Shown here piece by piece: positions 27,149-36,149 of a stretch of 64,000 bases of DNA; the stretch's first letter is position 1; each line of letters starts with the position of its first letter. The DNA comes from CAKZNE01 sp964485405 (lineage in GTDB: Bacteria; Bacteroidota; Bacteroidia; Flavobacteriales; Schleiferiaceae), in assembly GCA_964485405.1 (NCBI GenBank), contig CAZAJG010000001.1, positions 1 through 64,000 of the forward strand, given 5' to 3'. The notes below the pieces were generated by a model. That model was not told where the DNA came from. It worked only from the letters and a program-made list of their open reading frames with translations, and searched no databases. Position numbers and translations under genes: made by a program.

Positions 27149-29065
27149 AATTTTATCCTTTTTAAAGCGCTTGTAGGCATTAAAATACTGTTCGCGGTTC
27201 TGCGGATTTTGTTGAACAATGTATTCAATCATACTCTTGTAAAGGCCATGTTTAGCTTTCTCCGAAACAAGCACCGGCAACATACTTTTCATGAAATCTA
27301 CATACTTAGGATTGGAAGAGTTATGTCGAACTTTATACAAAGCCTTCATTGCGGAAGCGGCATCTTTTCGTTGAATATAAACCTCGGCTTTATTCAGTAG
27401 CGCCTGTTCAAAACGAGGTGCAATACGTAAAGCTTTTTCATAATACTCCAAAGCCTCATCTGTCTGGTTTTGGGTTTTAAGAACGTTACCCATTTGATTA
27501 AGCACCAATATATTGTAAGGATGATAATCTTTTGCGAGTTGTAGATCTTTCCAAGCCTCCTCAGGTTGCTTTAATACGAGTTGCCCTAAAGAACTGTAAT
27601 AGCGTAAAGGATTGGAGAAGTTGTCCATTACATAGTATGCATTCTCTGCATTTTCAACCGCAGGGATTATTTTTTGAGCATTACGCCTTTTGTTTTCTCT
27701 CAACACCTTTTTGGCTCCCTTTTCTCCTTGAAATCTATGATATCCATTATGAAGTCCGAAAAGAGTTAGCACTAATAAAATGACAGGGATAGGTTTGAAA
27801 TTGAATTTCACACTAAAACCATCACTCTTCTGAAAAGCCAAAGCAATCATACTTATAATCAAAAGACTATGACTCAATCGTTCCATTGGAAAATCCACAA
27901 AGGAAAAAGCCATGTATAACGCAACACCAAAGAGCAAGCAAAGATTTACAACCAAATCTTGAGCTGATTCGCTCTTCATCAGGTTTTTTCGGATTTGGAT
28001 TAAGGTTAATACGAAAAGTGCGATATAGAATAGGACGGTAATAATACCTCCTTCTGCTGCCACCCATAAGTAGTCGTTATGCGGCCTTTGAATATGGGTT
28101 ATGCCTTGCATTACATTTAGATCTACCTTGTTCAATCCATGTTTCGGAAAGTGTATTCTCCAGTTACCCGCTCCAACACCTGTAAGCGGATTTTCTTTGA
28201 TCATATCGGTACTGTTTTCCCAAAAAACCAATCGACTTTGAAACGAGCTCTGATCATCAATTTGGTTCTTTTCAGAACTATTGAAAACAGCAATTAACAT
28301 TAGAGCTATAGCTACTCCGGATATAATACCAAGTAAGCGAAGGGGTATTGTAATGAGATCCTTTTTGCCTTTACTCAGCAACCAATAGGTTAAGAAGGTG
28401 ATTCCACCACTTAAAAAGATGGATAACCAAACACCACGGGTTCTAAGAACGAAAATCTCTAACACCAAAAGGAATAGAACCAATGTGGAGATCTTTTTCC
28501 ACCTTTCGTTTAATATAACTCTTCCTATTAAAGCAAATGGAAGGGTAAGCATTAAAGCCGAAGAGAGTAAGTTCTTATGACTAAAACTCCCTTTTATAGC
28601 ATAAATATCTTCCATTAAATTACCAGCGGATAGGGAACCAAAAAGTTGAAATAGGGTTATTCCAGAAGAAACTAAACCAAACAGCACTATTCCCTTAACC
28701 AATATCTCTTTCGTTAGCGCTCCCCTTCTTAAAAGCGTAGCAGTAAGAATAAGAAAGCTCAACACCATTCCATATTTTCCTAAAATAGCAAGGCTTTCTA
28801 TCGTATTTACTGCGAAAAAGGAGCTTATTGCAGAAAAAATGAAGAAACCGATGTAGGCTAATTCAGAAACTTTTAAGCTCTGATTTTTCGCTGATATTTG
28901 TTTCCATCCCAGAATCAATATCAAAAGAAGTGCAATTCCCACAAACAATTGCCTGGGTAAAAGGGTATTATCAATGATTGTCCCTGAAACATAAATACAG
29001 GGTAAAATAGCCCAAAATAGGAGATAGATGATATTGAGTATGGAGGGGGAATTTTTTTCTGCCAT
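27137..29065 (-). CDS. O-antigen ligase/polymerase family protein with TPR tail
   Basis: A 642-residue protein. About 11-12 hydrophobic helices occupy residues 10-450, with the Wzy_C/WaaL region (LTGVGAGNWRIHFPKHG and the following HNDYLWVAAEGG) around residues 295-340 as the large periplasmic loop. The C-terminal 170 residues are TPR-like (NQMGNVLKTQNQTDEALEYY). This fused architecture is common in Bacteroidota and either polymerises repeat units or ligates glycan to a lipid or protein acceptor. It runs opposite to the export genes and overlaps the last glycosyltransferase by 12 bases at the 3' end. Confidence 0.88.
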   Translation of the reverse strand: MAEKNSPSILNIIYLLFWAILPCIYVSGTIIDNTLLPRQLFVGIALLLILILGWKQISAKNQSLKVSELAYIGFFIFSAISSFFAVNTIESLAILGKYGMVLSFLILTATLLRRGALTKEILVKGIVLFGLVSSGITLFQLFGSLSAGNLMEDIYAIKGSFSHKNLLSSALMLTLPFALIGRVILNERWKKISTLVLFLLVLEIFVLRTRGVWLSIFLSGGITFLTYWLLSKGKKDLITIPLRLLGIISGVAIALMLIAVFNSSEKNQIDDQSSFQSRLVFWENSTDMIKENPLTGVGAGNWRIHFPKHGLNKVDLNVMQGITHIQRPHNDYLWVAAEGGIITVLFYIALFVLTLIQIRKNLMKSESAQDLVVNLCLLFGVALYMAFSFVDFPMERLSHSLLIISMIALAFQKSDGFSVKFNFKPIPVILLVLTLFGLHNGYHRFQGEKGAKKVLRENKRRNAQKIIPAVENAENAYYVMDNFSNPLRYYSSLGQLVLKQPEEAWKDLQLAKDYHPYNILVLNQMGNVLKTQNQTDEALEYYEKALRIAPRFEQALLNKAEVYIQRKDAASAMKALYKVRHNSSNPKYVDFMKSMLPVLVSEKAKHGLYKSMIEYIVQQNPQNREQYFNAYKRFKKDKILKG

Positions 29066-29131
29066 TAAATTTCCTTTGGGCTAAAAATACGGGATCATAA
29101 TTTTATTTTAGCAATCCTTTACGAATAATGC

Positions 29132-29800
29132 ATGCTTTTGTCTGAACAAAATTCACATACCAACTCTTCTAAGAAGACGATACGAAAGGTAAAACTGGAA
29201 AGAACCTTTCGTCAACGGTCCAACTTGTATCATAATTATTACAAGCGCTCTGGTCATTATTCCTTTATTGGCAAAAACTTGTTGCGGGTAATTGTGGTAA
29301 TCAGCCTTTTCTCTTTAGGCGCATGGGCAGTTACCAACTATATTGTGGATCTAAACACGGTAATGGCTTACCTCACAGGTAATGCACCCAACTGGGTCAT
29401 CGTAAGTACCCTGTATATTAGTGAAAGCACAATAGGTCTTGCTCCTCCAGACTTATATATTTTCTGGGCCAAAACCTTACAGTCCCCCTATATGATGGTG
29501 CTATGGCTTGCCTTAGCCTCTTACATCGGTGGGGTTACAGCTTACTTTATAGGAAATCAACTCTTTAAACTCCCTAAAATCAAGCATTGGGTAAATGTGA
29601 AGTTTGATGAGCAGTTTAAAATTTTTAAAAAATACAGTGGCTTATTCATCATTATATCAGCTCTAGCGCCACTGCCTTTCTCATGGGTAAGTATAGTTTC
29701 GGGGGTTGTTAAGTACCCTATAGGCTGGTATTTACTTTTTGCCTTATCTCGTATCGTTCGATTTTTTGTGTATGCCTATTTCTTCTTCAGAGTGGTTTAG
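29132..29800 (+). CDS. VTT-domain (DedA/SNARE-associated-like) membrane protein
   Basis: A 222-residue protein with a basic N-terminal tail (about 45 residues) and about five hydrophobic segments. The middle resembles the VTT domain of YqaA/DedA proteins, including a Gly-rich segment (YIGGVTAYFIGNQLFKLP) and a conserved Pro in the re-entrant loop (SALAPLPFSWVSIVSGVVKY). DedA relatives take part in polyprenyl-phosphate or phospholipid translocation, which would suit a neighbour of polysaccharide genes, but this is inference. The start at 29132 is preceded by a possible degenerate -7 box (TATTTTAG near 29105). Confidence 0.75.
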   Translation: MLLSEQNSHTNSSKKTIRKVKLERTFRQRSNLYHNYYKRSGHYSFIGKNLLRVIVVISLFSLGAWAVTNYIVDLNTVMAYLTGNAPNWVIVSTLYISESTIGLAPPDLYIFWAKTLQSPYMMVLWLALASYIGGVTAYFIGNQLFKLPKIKHWVNVKFDEQFKIFKKYSGLFIIISALAPLPFSWVSIVSGVVKYPIGWYLLFALSRIVRFFVYAYFFFRVV

Positions 29801-29803
29801 GTT

Positions 29804-29811
29804 TACCTTTG
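29804..29811 (+). promoter_or_regulatory. Putative -7 promoter box (TACCTTTG) directly before a start codon
   Basis: TACCTTTG fits the TAnnTTTG consensus and ends four bases before the aminotransferase ATG at 29816. If used, transcription would start at or next to the start codon, giving a leaderless message. It lies within the three-base-to-stop tail of the upstream gene. No clear -33 element is visible. Confidence 0.4.
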
Positions 29812-29815
29812 CGGT

Positions 29816-31009
29816 ATGATCTTAACGCAAAGGCAATTATTTCTGAATCATATGGCCCAAACCACGGATGCTCCGTTGGCTTTGGAGATTGAAAAAGCAG
29901 AAGGTTTATACTTATTTACTTCCACCGGAAAAAAGTATCTGGATTTAATTTCTGGGATTTCGGTTAGTAACGTTGGCCATCGTCATCCTAAAGTGGTAGA
30001 TGCGATAAAAAATCAGGTAGACAAATACATGCATCTGATGGTTTATGGAGAATATATCCAAAGCCCACAGGTGGAGCTCGCCACCCTGCTCACAGATACT
30101 TTGAAAAATGGATTGGATTGTGTCTACTTCGTAAACTCTGGTAGCGAAGCCAACGAAGGAGCTTTAAAACTTGCCAAGCGCTTTACAGGAAGAGCCGAAA
30201 TTCTTTCCATGGACAAGGCTTATCATGGAAGTACATCTGGGGCCTTATCGGTAATAGGTAGTGAAGATTTCAAAAATCCTTTTCGCCCTTTGGCACCAGG
30301 AGCTAGGACTATTCGATTTAATAATTTTGACGATTTAAAGCAAATCTCACATCATACAGCTGCGGTTATTGTTGAGCCCGTTCAGGGTGAAGCTGGATAC
30401 ATTCCTCCCCTTGAAGGTTACTTAAAAGCTCTAAGAGAGGCCTGTACAGATAAAGGTGTATTGCTTATTTTAGATGAAATTCAGACAGGTTTTGGAAGAA
30501 CAGGAGATCTTTTTGTATTTCAAGGAGAAGAAATAAAACCCGATATACTAACCTTGGCCAAAGGTATGGGTGGAGGAATGCCTATTGGGGCTTTTATTGC
30601 TTCCAAATCCATTATGGATAGCCTCAAAGAGAACCCCATTTTAGGACATATTACCACTTTTGGAGGCCATCCGGTTTCATGTGCGGCATCTTTAGCCACA
30701 CTCAAACTTATTCTAGAAGAAAAACTCAATCATCAAGTACATACTAAACATCTTCTTTTTAAAGAATTATTGGTTCATCCCGCTATTGAGGAAGTAAGAG
30801 GTAAAGGCCTTATGCTTGCCGTTCAGTTGGATACTTTTGAGAATACGCAGAAAGTTATAGATCACTGTTTGGAAAAAGGCTTAATAACCGATTGGTTTTT
30901 ATTTTGTGATAATGCTCTTCGAATCAGCCCACCTCTTACTATACAAGAAGAAGATATTCGTTTTGCTTGCCACGTAATAATGGAAGCAGTAAACAAAGTA
31001 TACGCATAA
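29816..31009 (+). CDS. Class III pyridoxal-phosphate aminotransferase (acetylornithine aminotransferase-like)
   Basis: A 397-residue cytoplasmic enzyme of fold type I. It has the cofactor-binding VNSGSEANEGALKLAKR segment, the D-E-x-Q motif (LILDEIQTGFGRTG) and the Schiff-base lysine Lys249 in LTLAKGMGGGMPIG. The length and residue pattern fit the acetylornithine/ornithine aminotransferase group. Related Bacteroidota genes are commonly annotated only as aspartate aminotransferase family proteins, so the substrate is uncertain. No arginine-pathway genes are adjacent. A strong terminator follows directly. Confidence 0.9.
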   Translation: MILTQRQLFLNHMAQTTDAPLALEIEKAEGLYLFTSTGKKYLDLISGISVSNVGHRHPKVVDAIKNQVDKYMHLMVYGEYIQSPQVELATLLTDTLKNGLDCVYFVNSGSEANEGALKLAKRFTGRAEILSMDKAYHGSTSGALSVIGSEDFKNPFRPLAPGARTIRFNNFDDLKQISHHTAAVIVEPVQGEAGYIPPLEGYLKALREACTDKGVLLILDEIQTGFGRTGDLFVFQGEEIKPDILTLAKGMGGGMPIGAFIASKSIMDSLKENPILGHITTFGGHPVSCAASLATLKLILEEKLNHQVHTKHLLFKELLVHPAIEEVRGKGLMLAVQLDTFENTQKVIDHCLEKGLITDWFLFCDNALRISPPLTIQEEDIRFACHVIMEAVNKVYA

Positions 31010-31011
31010 AA

Positions 31012-31034
31012 AAAGCCGGAGTAAGTCCGGCTTT
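31012..31034. terminator. Bidirectional intrinsic terminator
   Basis: AAAGCCGGA and TCCGGCTTT form a nine-base-pair stem with a five-base loop, flanked by A and T runs. It lies between the stops of the convergent aminotransferase and T9SS cargo genes and can serve both. Confidence 0.85.
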
Positions 31035-31057
31035 CTATTTATTTTCTAATTGATTGT

Positions 31058-33505
31058 TTATTTCTTCAATAGCTTAAACACCTCTTGATGTTCGCTACTT
31101 TTAATGGTGATGAAATACATTCCATTGGGCCATTCTTGTACGGATACCAAAGCTTGATTTCCGCTTTTAACTATGTTTAGCGCCACACGCTTTCCACTTA
31201 TGTCTTTCGCTTCAAATGTATAATCCGTACCTTCTTCTAAGCCTTGAATGAATATTTCATTTTTGGCAGGGTTTGGATATACGCTGAATAAGCTTTCTGA
31301 GTTTTCATCCAATCCAATATCTGGGGCAAACGACAATGAAACTGGTAATACTCTGTTAGTAGCTGAACTTGGGTATTGCAAAGCGATACCTGAGCTTGCA
31401 TCTGTAACTGTTAAGCCATTATTGTTTGGCGCATACGGAAAGCTCACACCTTCATAAGCGTACAGGTATAAGTTTGAGTCTGCTGTAACAGCTAAAGTAT
31501 ACTCTGTATTTAAAGCCAACTGGATATTAGTTGGAAGCTCTAAAATCTCTCCTCTGGTTGTAACTAAAGTATCTAAACTAAATAGCTCTACTTGAGTAGC
31601 TTTTTCATAAAGTTTAGCTGTTAACGTACCGCTCGCCATCTTTTTAGGCTTACCCGCAAATACTCCCGCTATATTTATAGAGTTTAAAGTTGTGTTGGAC
31701 ACATTTGTAATTTGAAAATCTGCCCCTAATGATCCGGAAAGTTGACCTGCTGAAAGCGAATGATTGCCATTGTTTGGATCTACGAAAGTTTTAAAGCTCC
31801 CAGCTACTACTGTAACACTATTACTCGTGCTGGTACAGCTCCCTACAGTTCCTTCAAAATAATATACGCCTGACGCAAAAGGATAAACCGTATCGTTTGG
31901 CGCAGTAAACGGAATACCGGCATAATACCATTGATGCGCATCTAAAGTTAGAGAGGAAGAAGGAATTAAAACGCCATTTTGAAAAGACAGAGATAATTGC
32001 GCTGCAGGTTCAACCGAGATATATACTGAATCTGTTAATCCTGGATTTGTTGGATCTGTTAGATAATAGTATTGCGAAGAAGAAGGATAAAAATGAGGAC
32101 TTGCTACGGTATTATTCGAGATATTGGTATTGGGTGACCATAGATAATTACCGCTATCCGACCATCCTGTAACCTGAACCGTATCGCCATCACAAACTAT
32201 CACTGTATCCTGTTGGATAGATAATGGATCTCTAATCTTTAATACAAGAGATAGATTGGCTGTGCCTGGAAATGGACACGCATCATCTAAAATAATAAAG
32301 TTAAAGACAGAGGGATCTCCTGCTGAAAACGTATTTGGAATAATGTAGGTTAATCTAATATCATTTGCCAAGGCTTGTGTACTACCTATTTGAGGACTCA
32401 CTGCTTCCCAAGTTGCCTTATTAGGCATACCAGAACCACCAAATACCGGATCTAAATCTCTACCTACAGCAGAGATTGTAATAGATTGAGGAGTTCCATT
32501 CGGATTAAAATCAAAATCTTGTGTATTCACATCAACAATTACGGTATCTCCAATGCTACACTCAACTTCACGCACTCCATATCCTACATTAACCACAGTA
32601 TGAGGTGAACTTATTGCGGTTGCACTAAAAGATGGGGGTGTATTGGCAGAAACGGCAAACATAGATCCGTAAATCATATGATCTCGTTTCGCTGAAGAAT
32701 ATAATATGCCATTTCTCCAGGAATCTGCTTCTATAGCATAGGCAAAGGCTCCAGAAGATGAAGATCCTCCATAACCATTTACTTCATAAGCGATAAGCCC
32801 AGAACTAGGGTCGATTGATACAGGCCCATTAGAAGCGTCTTCACTAGCATCAGGGAATGGGGCATTTGTTGAATAACCACTACTCCATAAAATTGGGGTT
32901 GAACTAGATTGGTAAGGTGATACAAGAGAGTGATCAATTGAATCTCCTCCCTCAGGGGTAAACGCCATAGCTGAAATACTTCCTTTGCCCAATTCAAGAT
33001 TAAAATTAGGTTCTGCGCTAAATCTTGGCGAACCATACTGGCACCCTGAAGCCGAATTTGCATACATAACAGCTTCAACATAGTAGCCCGATGTGGTTGT
33101 GTTATTTAAAGAGCCTGGCCTGCAACAATCCGAATAGGCAAATGTATAACCCGTGGCAGGAGGTGTGCCACTTATAGTAATTGGTGCCGATTGGTAAACA
33201 TATTTTTCTACAGAACCTGTTGATCCTCCACTACAGGATAATTGTTGTGACGGATCATAACAAGCCAAGGAAATATCAGTTGCTGAAATAAAATTACAGA
33301 CAATATTACTAGGACTTGCATTGGTGGAAAGGGATTGATTTGAAGTTGGAAGTGTAATCCCTGTGCAGTCTCTATATAATACAAGATTAAAGATATAATC
33401 TCCATTTCCTGCACAATCCCAATAAACTTCTGCTCCTATGAGATGAGAAGCTTTGGAGGAAAACAACAGGGACAGCAACACTAAGGTGAGGTAGATTTTT
33501 TTCAT
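31058..33505 (-). CDS. T9SS-secreted surface protein with C-terminal sorting domain
   Basis: An 815-residue secreted protein. ATG at 33505 gives a clean signal peptide (MKKIYLTLVLLSLLFSSKAS); an upstream ATG at 33562 adds 19 unlikely residues. The mature N-terminus (HLIGAEVYWDCAGNGDYIF, then YRDCTG) is a domain typical of gliding and adhesion-related Bacteroidota proteins. PKD/Ig-like and SprB-like beta domains follow. The last about 75 residues (SVYPNPAKNEIFIQG up to a terminal LLKK) are a type A T9SS sorting domain, which is cleaved on export. A role in attachment or gliding is likely but not shown. Confidence 0.9.
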   Translation of the reverse strand: MKKIYLTLVLLSLLFSSKASHLIGAEVYWDCAGNGDYIFNLVLYRDCTGITLPTSNQSLSTNASPSNIVCNFISATDISLACYDPSQQLSCSGGSTGSVEKYVYQSAPITISGTPPATGYTFAYSDCCRPGSLNNTTTSGYYVEAVMYANSASGCQYGSPRFSAEPNFNLELGKGSISAMAFTPEGGDSIDHSLVSPYQSSSTPILWSSGYSTNAPFPDASEDASNGPVSIDPSSGLIAYEVNGYGGSSSSGAFAYAIEADSWRNGILYSSAKRDHMIYGSMFAVSANTPPSFSATAISSPHTVVNVGYGVREVECSIGDTVIVDVNTQDFDFNPNGTPQSITISAVGRDLDPVFGGSGMPNKATWEAVSPQIGSTQALANDIRLTYIIPNTFSAGDPSVFNFIILDDACPFPGTANLSLVLKIRDPLSIQQDTVIVCDGDTVQVTGWSDSGNYLWSPNTNISNNTVASPHFYPSSSQYYYLTDPTNPGLTDSVYISVEPAAQLSLSFQNGVLIPSSSLTLDAHQWYYAGIPFTAPNDTVYPFASGVYYFEGTVGSCTSTSNSVTVVAGSFKTFVDPNNGNHSLSAGQLSGSLGADFQITNVSNTTLNSINIAGVFAGKPKKMASGTLTAKLYEKATQVELFSLDTLVTTRGEILELPTNIQLALNTEYTLAVTADSNLYLYAYEGVSFPYAPNNNGLTVTDASSGIALQYPSSATNRVLPVSLSFAPDIGLDENSESLFSVYPNPAKNEIFIQGLEEGTDYTFEAKDISGKRVALNIVKSGNQALVSVQEWPNGMYFITIKSSEHQEVFKLLKK

Positions 33506-33651
33506 GTGTGTATTTGGATTGAATTTGTTGGTGAAAGCTAAAAATTCTTTCCCAATATGCATGAAGCCAATTATTGAAAGCTGCTGTCTAATGGGTAAAA
33601 TATTTTCAATTCAGATTCTAACTTATCCGTAAAAGCCAAAAACTAAAAATA

Positions 33652-35976
33652 TCAATCTAACGAAGTTTCTGCGACAGCAAGGACTTTAGGAAGCTTCACA
33701 ATAAATTCGGTTCCTTCTCCATACTTAGAAGTAAAAGAGACCTCCCCTCCTAGAATTTTAACGGTATCACTTAGTATGTAAAGACCTATACCGGACCCTT
33801 GAGCTTTTGAATTCGCTGTATAAAACATCTCAAAGAGGTTGGATTGGTGCTCTTCTTTAATGCCTAAACCATTATCCTTTATAGAAAGCATAAAATAGGT
33901 CTCATCACAAGAAGTTGAAATCTCAATAAACTGCTCTTCTTTAGAAGAATCGTGATACTTGATAGCATTTGATAGTAAATTACTAATAATGATGCTCAAC
34001 CGTTGCCGGTCTGTTATTAAGGAGGAACACTCAATATTATGTCTTACATCAATCTTACCGGTTTCGCGCATATAGCTATGATCGGTGATAATATTTTTAA
34101 TGAGTTCTTGGAAATCAACTTCTTCCGTATTGATGTGAATACGTGCATTTTTCGAATAATCTAAAACATTTCTGATAAAATCATCCATACGTTGCATAGA
34201 ACCATGAATGAGTTGACCGTATTCTTTCAACTCGTTCACATTGTCTGTAAGGTCAATAAGAGTGGTAATACCTATTACGCTTGACACGGGAGACCTTAAA
34301 TCATGCGAAACACTGTAGATAAACTTATCTAGCTCCTCGTTAGTTTTGGTAAGCCTTTCATTTTGTTTTAAAATAAGAGCCTCGGTCTGTTTGTCTTTTG
34401 TTATATTTTCTACAATGAGAGTAACTCCAAATGGTTTTCCGATTTTATTTTTTGCAGGAGCAAAAGTGGCTCTAAACCAAAGTTCCCCGGCTTTAGAATG
34501 ATGTATTTGCTTTTCAATCTTGTTGAGCTTTCCCTTCAGCGAACTATCAAATAAGTTTTCGAGCTCTGTTTTAAATTCTACAGGAAAATACTCTGTAAAA
34601 TGAGTTCTAAGTTTGATCTCTTTTCCTGTATAAAAACGCATCGCTACGTTTGAAATTCTATTAAAGGAGATTACTTCTTGTTTTGTATTTAATAATAAAT
34701 AACTACTTGGTGTAGAATTCAGAACCGCATAATTCAATTCTTGGACTTTACGGTACTTCCTTTCGGTAATAATCTGATCAATTCTTTCGGCTGTTACTTT
34801 TGCAACTTCAGAAAGGATTTCCAAGTGAAATGGTCTGAAGAAGTTTTTATAACTGCTTTCGCAATTTATTACTCCGATAATTTCACCATTCAAATTTATG
34901 GGTACGGCTATTTCAGATCCAGCATCAAAATGGTCTTTAAAATAGTCCGAACTCACATCGGTATCGTTAACAATTAGGGCCTTTCCAGTACGTGCCACTT
35001 TACCCACAACACCTTGCCCTACATTTATTTCTAAGAGCCCATCTATTCTTCGGTCTCCTTTTCGCTTACTGCCGTATGCTGTTTTTGATTGCAGCATATC
35101 TTTATTCTTCATAAGGATTATGGCATCTTCTAAATATAGATTAGCCAATACCTCATCCGTAATACACCAGAGTAATTCGTTTATACTAAAGGTTTGAAGA
35201 AGCTTAGACTTAAACCTGCTTATCGCTTGCTGTAATTCATTTTTGAGGAATTTTTCAGACTCATCATTCACCAAGCAATATATTCCTCGAGTTTCTTCTG
35301 TCGCGGAAAACGGATGTACTTCTGCCTTTATATGACTAAAGCCAGAATCTGAACTTTCGGTGATCTCTAAAAAGGATGTCTTTCGATTTTTAAGTGTAGA
35401 ATAACAATTGTCCATCCAAACAATTGAGTTGCTGCTCTTATCTGCTTTAAACAAACGTGCAAACTCATCTCCCTTTTTCCAGGAGTAGGCATAAAATCGC
35501 TCAAATGCTTTTTGGGCTGCTTTGTTCGCGTACACAAACTTCATGTCTTCATCCAACGTCCAAAAATAAAATGGCGAATCCTCAAAAAGGGATGTTAAAT
35601 GTTCCATCCCATTTTGATTTTCAGAAAATTGGTCAAGCATCAAACGAAAGTGAAAAACATCCTCTCCGATTAGAGTAATATCCGTAAGAACCGTTTTTAT
35701 ACCTTCTTCAGTTAGGAACTGAATATATAGAGATGCACTGTCTCCATCTCCTTTCTTCAATTCTAGGAGGCGAGCTTGTAGTTTGTTTTGAGCTTCCTTT
35801 CCAACAAGATCAAATAGACATTGGTCTATCAATGACGATTTCGTTTTTTTGAAGAAGAGTGCCACTCCTTCACTTACAACAGATAGTTGTCCGCTAAAAT
35901 TTGAAACAAGAAATGATACATCCCTATCTATTGATTTATGGGAGCTAGAGATTGTACCTTTTTGTGATGGAATCAT
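33652..35976 (-). CDS. PAS/GAF sensor histidine kinase (orphan)
   Basis: A 774-residue, apparently cytoplasmic kinase with no transmembrane segment. PAS-like domains occupy about 25-110, 125-235 and 405-520. A GAF domain lies at about 255-395 (VGQGVVGKVARTGKALIVND). The HisKA domain has phospho-acceptor His558 (SVSHDLRSP), and the ATPase domain shows the N box (NAIKYHDS), G1 (DNGLGI) and G2 (GSGIGLYI). The multi-sensor arrangement without membrane anchor suggests response to an internal small molecule or light/redox cue. No response regulator is adjacent; the sigma-54-type regulator at 11086 is a possible but unproven partner. Confidence 0.93.
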   Translation of the reverse strand: MIPSQKGTISSSHKSIDRDVSFLVSNFSGQLSVVSEGVALFFKKTKSSLIDQCLFDLVGKEAQNKLQARLLELKKGDGDSASLYIQFLTEEGIKTVLTDITLIGEDVFHFRLMLDQFSENQNGMEHLTSLFEDSPFYFWTLDEDMKFVYANKAAQKAFERFYAYSWKKGDEFARLFKADKSSNSIVWMDNCYSTLKNRKTSFLEITESSDSGFSHIKAEVHPFSATEETRGIYCLVNDESEKFLKNELQQAISRFKSKLLQTFSINELLWCITDEVLANLYLEDAIILMKNKDMLQSKTAYGSKRKGDRRIDGLLEINVGQGVVGKVARTGKALIVNDTDVSSDYFKDHFDAGSEIAVPINLNGEIIGVINCESSYKNFFRPFHLEILSEVAKVTAERIDQIITERKYRKVQELNYAVLNSTPSSYLLLNTKQEVISFNRISNVAMRFYTGKEIKLRTHFTEYFPVEFKTELENLFDSSLKGKLNKIEKQIHHSKAGELWFRATFAPAKNKIGKPFGVTLIVENITKDKQTEALILKQNERLTKTNEELDKFIYSVSHDLRSPVSSVIGITTLIDLTDNVNELKEYGQLIHGSMQRMDDFIRNVLDYSKNARIHINTEEVDFQELIKNIITDHSYMRETGKIDVRHNIECSSLITDRQRLSIIISNLLSNAIKYHDSSKEEQFIEISTSCDETYFMLSIKDNGLGIKEEHQSNLFEMFYTANSKAQGSGIGLYILSDTVKILGGEVSFTSKYGEGTEFIVKLPKVLAVAETSLD

Positions 35977-36149
35977 AAACTAAATAAATCCTTTTCTAAA
36001 ATGACCTTTTTCAACAGGTCTCATTCTTTAAACAATTCAATTTATAATATTAAATTCTCCCTTTACAGCTTTCAAATATACTCTTTTGATTCAGACATTT
36101 TCGAAAGCATCTAGCATAACAAATACGCTTCTATTTATCCATAAATTTT

